Positions 25,324 to 29,404 of a stretch of DNA of 29,404 nucleotides are shown here, in pieces. The DNA comes from Caryophanales bacterium UBA3835 (lineage in GTDB: Bacteria; Bacillota_I; Bacilli_A; RFN20; CAG-826). The stretch is taken from NCBI GenBank assembly GCA_002392945.1, contig DGHZ01000004.1, positions 1 to 29,404 of the forward strand, written 5' to 3'. Each line of letters begins with the position of its first letter. The stretch's first letter is position 1. The notes under the pieces are model-generated. The model had not been told where the DNA came from, did not search any database, and worked only from the letters and a program-made list of their open reading frames with translations. The position numbers and the translations under genes are program-made.

Positions 25324-28300
25324 GTGAAAAAAAGAATTATCGGACTCGTTTTGGGCACCTTGGCCCTTTCTTTGGGTACTATTTTAATTGCTGGCAATTC
25401 AGATAAAGATAATAGAGTTGCTACTGCTTATTATTCACCTAGTACTCACTATGAAGTTTCTGACACTGCATCAGAATTAGCATCTTATTATAGCTCTATT
25501 TCTAATAGCGATAGTGGAACATCACTTTTAAGTAAACTTCAATCTTTAAACTCTAGTAAACGTAAAAAGACTATTGGTTATAGTGGCATTGGTACTGATA
25601 CTAGTGGAGCGGTTATTTATACAGATTATGATTTAAATAGCACCGCTAAAGATAGCAATGGCCAAACATATGGCACTAAAGTTGCTTCCTTTTATACAAA
25701 AACTGCCGCTACTAGTTGGAATAGAGAACATATGTGGCCTAATTCCCATGGTGGAAACAATGTTGAGGCTGATATTTTACATACTCGTCCAACTATTTCT
25801 AGTGAAAACTCTAGTCGTGGTAACTCATTTTATGTCGAAGGTAAAAATAATAGTTCATCTGGATGGGATCCATATACAGCAGGATATGATGCGGAAGTTC
25901 GAGGTGAATGCGCTCGCGTAATTTTATATTGTGTTGTTGCATATCCAAGTTTTACTTTAAGTGATGCTGATTCACATAGCACAAGCAATAGTAACAAAGA
26001 CAATATGATGGGTAATATGAACACTTTAATTAAGTGGCATTTTGATTATCCACCTAATGTCTATGAAATAAATAGAAATAATGGTGCGGAATATCTTCAA
26101 GGAAATAGAAACCCATTTGTGGATCATCCTGAATATGTCGCTCGTATTTGGTCAAGCTTTAATTCTACTGTTAGTAGTTTATGTTCAACCAATTCCAGTA
26201 AATACTCAAGCTGGACACCAGGCAATTACTGCAATTATGGTGAAACTACTCCAATTACACCAAATGTCGGTGTCACAATTAGTCAATCAACCGCTAGTGT
26301 TTCTGTTGGAAGTACAACAACCTTATCTGCTACTTCGTCTAATAGTTCTTCAATTACTTGGACAACATCTAATAGTTCTGTTGCTAGTATAAGTTCATCT
26401 TCATCTAATAGTGGAGCAAATATCACTGTTACTGGTGTTTCTGCTGGAACCGCAACTATTACTGCTAAAGCCACAATTAGTGGAACTCAATATTCAAGTA
26501 CTTGTACAGTTACTGTTACTAAAGTAGTTAGTTCTCTTTCTAAAGGTTCTACTTCTCCAACTAAAACAACTTATACCGCTGGAGATTCATTTGATCCAAC
26601 TGGATTAACAATTACCGCTACATATTCTGATTCTACTAGTAGTAATGTTACTAGTTCTGTAGTTTGGTCACCAGACCCATTAACTGCTGGTACAACTTCA
26701 GTTACAGGAACTTTTGGTGGTAAATCAATTACTATTTCAGGATTAACTGTAGAAGCTGCTACTGAGCCAGAGATTATTGATAATAATTCTGATTTATCGG
26801 TTGGTGATTATGTTGTTCTACGCACTGCTGCTGGAGTTGGTGTAACAGGATGGAACAATAATAAAGATGCAACTGTATCAGAGACTGATTCAGAATGGAA
26901 GAAATTCTATGTTGCTAGTGCATCTAGTAGTGGATTTACTTTAAAAGATGAAAGTGCAAATAGCTTTATTGCAAGTCCTGGTAGTAGTAACCAATTTACT
27001 TATGGTTCTGCGGCAACATGTAGTACTGATTCAGATGGCCATTTAATTTGTAATAATAGATATTTATGTAAAAACGGAACTAACTATCGTTTCTATGGTA
27101 GTATTAGTAGCTATTTGCCGTTCTTCATCTATAAAGTTCCGGGATCTTCATCGACTAAAACTCTATCATCAATTTCAGTCTATACCTCACCAACTAAAAC
27201 AAGCTATACAGCAGGTGAATATTTTGATCCTACTGGATTAGCTATAACTCGTACATATTCTGATTCAACTTCAGATACCTATACATATAGCGGACATACA
27301 AGTGAATTCACTTTTAGTCCAACTACATCAACTTCATTAACCACAAGTAACACAAGTGTTACTATCACTTATGGTGGCAAATCTTGTAGTCAGTCTATTA
27401 CTGTTAATGCTGCTGCAAAAACATTATCTTATATTTCAATAAGCGGAGAGAAAACATCATACACAGTTGATGATACTTTTGTTAAACCAACTGTTACCGC
27501 TCATTTTAGTGACAGCACAAGTAATGATGTAACAAGTAGTGCAATCTTCTCTGGCTATGATATGTCAGCAGCAGGTAATTATACTGTCACTGTTAGTTAT
27601 ACTTATGGAAGTACTACTAAGACAACGACTTATAGTATATCTGTAACTTCTAGTGGTGGAGGAAGTGGAGGAAGCGAAGAAGGTTCTCAAAGAATTTCTG
27701 CTAGTACATCTTCTTCTTATTATCAATCTGGAGATATTTGTCCAACAGGATCTACATCCTCGGCAACAGCAACATGTGATGCATTTGACGTTAGTTGGCT
27801 CAAAAACAGTAGCACAAATAGTATTGTATATACATACGCTGAGATGCGTGTCTATGCAAGTCACTCCTTTACAATTACTCCAAAAGAAGACTATACAATT
27901 ACTAGTATAGAAATTACCGCTAATAATTCTTCTTATGCAAGTGCTATTGGTGGTTCTTCTTTAACTAACTGTACAAAAGATGTCAGTAGCTCGACTGTTA
28001 CTTTAACACCAACTAACGGTGCTAGTGCAGTTGGATTTACAAATTCTGCTCAATCAAGAATTAACTATATTGTTGTTAATTATGAAGCTGAATCATCTGG
28101 AAGTAGTAGCGATCCAATAACTTCAATTACTGCTTCAGTTAGTAAAACATATTATGTTGGTGAAACAATTAGCACTTCAGATATTACTGTTAAAGATAAT
28201 AACAATAAAACTGTAAGTGGATTTACATTTGCTAATGATGGATATCAATTCACCTATAGTGACGCGACTAGTGGAGGAGCTTCTACTAGTAAAACATTTA

Positions 28301-29133
28301 CTAACGCTATTAGTTATGAATCATTATCTTGTTCATTAACTGTTCCAGTTCAAAGAAAAGCATACGTTACTCCAACTAGTTCATCTTTAGAACATACTGG
28401 AGCAGAATTTGCTTCTGCAGGTATTGGAAGCTCTTATGCCACTAATCAATCTGCTACTGTTGATGGAGTGACTTTTACAGTTGATGGATATATTTATAGT
28501 AGTAAATTATCATTAAGTTCTTCCAAGACTTCCGCTCCTGGAAAAGTTTTAAATACTACTCCTTATCCAGGTGGAATTACTTCAGTTACTGTTAGTGGAG
28601 CGTCTCCAGATATTCAACTTTCTACTGATGGAAGTAGTTGGGTTGATTTAAGTAGCGCTACTACAAGTACTGTTAATTATTATTATTTAAAGATTTTCTA
28701 TAAGACTACTGGACAATCTAACTATGTTAATATCACTAATATTACTGTATCTATTAAGGGAGTGGAAACTGCTAATAATGTCGCTAACTATGTAATGTAT
28801 GAAGATACAAATAATCAATGTGTTAGTAAGTTAACTACTGCAATTAGTTATCTTAATAATTGTTTTAGCAGTGAATTGAATACATTTAAAACATCTAATG
28901 ATTATGTTATTTCTACAGCTAGAGAAAGATTAGAAGCTTGGGCAAGAAATCAAGGTGTGAGTTTAGATTATTCTTCTACTGGCAATATTTCTTTAAAAGC
29001 TATAAAAATTACTTTATTAACTTCTGTTAGTGAACAATTTAATGACACTCTACTTGTCATTATTACCTCTATAGGTGTTGTTAGTTTATTTGGCTTATTC
29101 ATAGTTATTAAGAAAAGAAAGAAAAACTTATAA
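25324..29133 (+). CDS. Large exported EndA-family nuclease with multiple Ig-like domains and membrane anchor
   Basis: A 1269-residue protein starting with GTG at 25324; no in-frame ATG precedes the signal peptide (RIIGLVLGTLALSLGTILIAG). The endonuclease I domain (about 40-280) has SWNREHMWPNSHG with His136, ADILHTRPT, SSENSSRGN with Asn162, GECARVILYCVVAY and NRNPFVDHPEYVARIW. Then come a Big_2 domain (about 316-400), Big_3-type domains (about 402-480, 615-700 and 700-778), a module beginning SVGDYVVLRTAAG (about 490-605) between them, two further Ser/Thr-rich beta domains, and the same Cys-containing domain as in the first nuclease (about 1150-1217). It ends in a membrane helix and KKRKKNL. 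The ribosome site is poor. Ser and Thr are extremely common, typical of surface stalks. Nuclease residues are intact, so it should be active; the stalk may hold it off the membrane or bind a surface. Confidence 0.87.
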   Translation: MKKRIIGLVLGTLALSLGTILIAGNSDKDNRVATAYYSPSTHYEVSDTASELASYYSSISNSDSGTSLLSKLQSLNSSKRKKTIGYSGIGTDTSGAVIYTDYDLNSTAKDSNGQTYGTKVASFYTKTAATSWNREHMWPNSHGGNNVEADILHTRPTISSENSSRGNSFYVEGKNNSSSGWDPYTAGYDAEVRGECARVILYCVVAYPSFTLSDADSHSTSNSNKDNMMGNMNTLIKWHFDYPPNVYEINRNNGAEYLQGNRNPFVDHPEYVARIWSSFNSTVSSLCSTNSSKYSSWTPGNYCNYGETTPITPNVGVTISQSTASVSVGSTTTLSATSSNSSSITWTTSNSSVASISSSSSNSGANITVTGVSAGTATITAKATISGTQYSSTCTVTVTKVVSSLSKGSTSPTKTTYTAGDSFDPTGLTITATYSDSTSSNVTSSVVWSPDPLTAGTTSVTGTFGGKSITISGLTVEAATEPEIIDNNSDLSVGDYVVLRTAAGVGVTGWNNNKDATVSETDSEWKKFYVASASSSGFTLKDESANSFIASPGSSNQFTYGSAATCSTDSDGHLICNNRYLCKNGTNYRFYGSISSYLPFFIYKVPGSSSTKTLSSISVYTSPTKTSYTAGEYFDPTGLAITRTYSDSTSDTYTYSGHTSEFTFSPTTSTSLTTSNTSVTITYGGKSCSQSITVNAAAKTLSYISISGEKTSYTVDDTFVKPTVTAHFSDSTSNDVTSSAIFSGYDMSAAGNYTVTVSYTYGSTTKTTTYSISVTSSGGGSGGSEEGSQRISASTSSSYYQSGDICPTGSTSSATATCDAFDVSWLKNSSTNSIVYTYAEMRVYASHSFTITPKEDYTITSIEITANNSSYASAIGGSSLTNCTKDVSSSTVTLTPTNGASAVGFTNSAQSRINYIVVNYEAESSGSSSDPITSITASVSKTYYVGETISTSDITVKDNNNKTVSGFTFANDGYQFTYSDATSGGASTSKTFTNAISYESLSCSLTVPVQRKAYVTPTSSSLEHTGAEFASAGIGSSYATNQSATVDGVTFTVDGYIYSSKLSLSSSKTSAPGKVLNTTPYPGGITSVTVSGASPDIQLSTDGSSWVDLSSATTSTVNYYYLKIFYKTTGQSNYVNITNITVSIKGVETANNVANYVMYEDTNNQCVSKLTTAISYLNNCFSSELNTFKTSNDYVISTARERLEAWARNQGVSLDYSSTGNISLKAIKITLLTSVSEQFNDTLLVIITSIGVVSLFGLFIVIKKRKKNL

Positions 29134-29135
29134 TT

Positions 29136-29404
29136 ATGAAAATAATCCATAAATTTTTAATTCTTTCTTCAACTTTATTTTTCGTTGTTTCTTGTGGAGA
29201 AACACCTTCTAAAATCGAAGATCCTATTTTAGAAAATATTTCTCTATCTGGAACTTATCAAACCAGTTTTACTGTTGATGATTCTTTCACTTATGAAGGA
29301 TTAATAGTGACCGCTCATTATAGTGATAATTCTATTAAGACAGTTAAAGAAAATGACTATAATGTTTCTACTCCTGATATGTCGACTAAAGGAGTTAAAG
29401 AAGT
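29136..29404 (+). CDS. Lipoprotein with Ig-like domain (5' part, cut by window end)
   Basis: An open frame from ATG 29136, two bases after the previous stop, runs to the window edge without a stop (89 codons). The start is KIIHKFLILSSTLFFVVSC, a signal peptide with lipobox VVSC (Cys19). From about residue 35, ISLSGTYQTSFTVDDSFTYE and GLIVTAHYSD match the Big_3-like domain in both preceding nucleases (SISVSGQKTSYVVGDSFVKP). It is probably co-transcribed with the 1269-residue nuclease. What lies beyond this domain cannot be told. Confidence 0.75.
   Translation, partial: MKIIHKFLILSSTLFFVVSCGETPSKIEDPILENISLSGTYQTSFTVDDSFTYEGLIVTAHYSDNSIKTVKENDYNVSTPDMSTKGVKE

Noticed and set aside
26280..27660. 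Tandem DNA repeats or CRISPR-like array in the large nuclease gene
   Set aside because: The similarity comes from Ser/Thr-rich Ig-like modules and AGT/ACT codon use; no constant repeat-spacer unit is present.
1..29404. tRNA, rRNA, CRISPR, insertion sequences, attachment sites
   Set aside because: None seen: no cloverleaf arms with a T-loop motif, no repeat-spacer arrays, no transposase or integrase motifs in any frame.

Overview
The window is about 29.4 kb of AT-rich DNA, almost all of it coding on the + strand, from a low-GC Gram-positive bacterium. The gene set (SufU-type Fe-S scaffold, RibU ECF transporter with FMN riboswitch, DUF3899 protein, Opp transporter) and gene order fit Bacilli, most likely an uncultured gut-type lineage near Erysipelotrichales/Acholeplasmatales (RF39/Izemoplasma-like). 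This placement is inference from style. TGA is used as a stop (ribU, ispD) and TGG encodes Trp, so the code is standard and Mycoplasma/Spiroplasma are excluded. No sortase LPXTG motif occurs on the surface proteins; they end in a transmembrane helix plus basic tail or start with a lipobox.

Region 1 (1-4218) is a tight housekeeping operon: 3' end of sufU, sufB, mnmG and rsmG, with overlapping start and stop codons. Region 2 (4219-5884) has a promoter, an FMN riboswitch with a readable switching mechanism and ribU. Then comes a non-coding block read mainly on the - strand: a structured RNA leader ahead of a 23-residue membrane peptide with a perfect ribosome binding site, two terminators, and a one-cluster ferredoxin. 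Region 3 (5885-7013) is an ispD-like cytidylyltransferase overlapping a DUF3899 membrane protein.

Region 4 (7039-22598) is a peptide-harvesting locus in two transcription units. The first encodes a 1444-residue membrane-anchored subtilase with a PA insert and a zinc ribbon, a 1063-residue OppA-type lipoprotein, and a second lipoprotein with a Big_2-type domain. The second encodes OppB, OppC, OppD and OppF. OppC carries about 420 extra residues between its first membrane helix and its permease core. OppD and OppF each carry a 180-230 residue Lys/Glu-rich coiled-coil insert at different places in the ATPase fold. The likely flow is: surface protease cuts protein, the lipoprotein captures peptides, and the enlarged Opp complex imports them.

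Region 5 (22723-29404) is a tandem set of exported Ig-like-domain proteins: two EndA-family (endonuclease I) nucleases of 813 and 1269 residues that share Ig-like modules and a distinct C-terminal domain, then the start of a lipoprotein with the same kind of Ig-like domain, cut by the window end. Together regions 4 and 5 look like a scavenging island for external protein and DNA. The best candidates for something undescribed are the domain-expanded Opp system with its own protease, and the small - strand RNA/peptide unit at 5266-5522.
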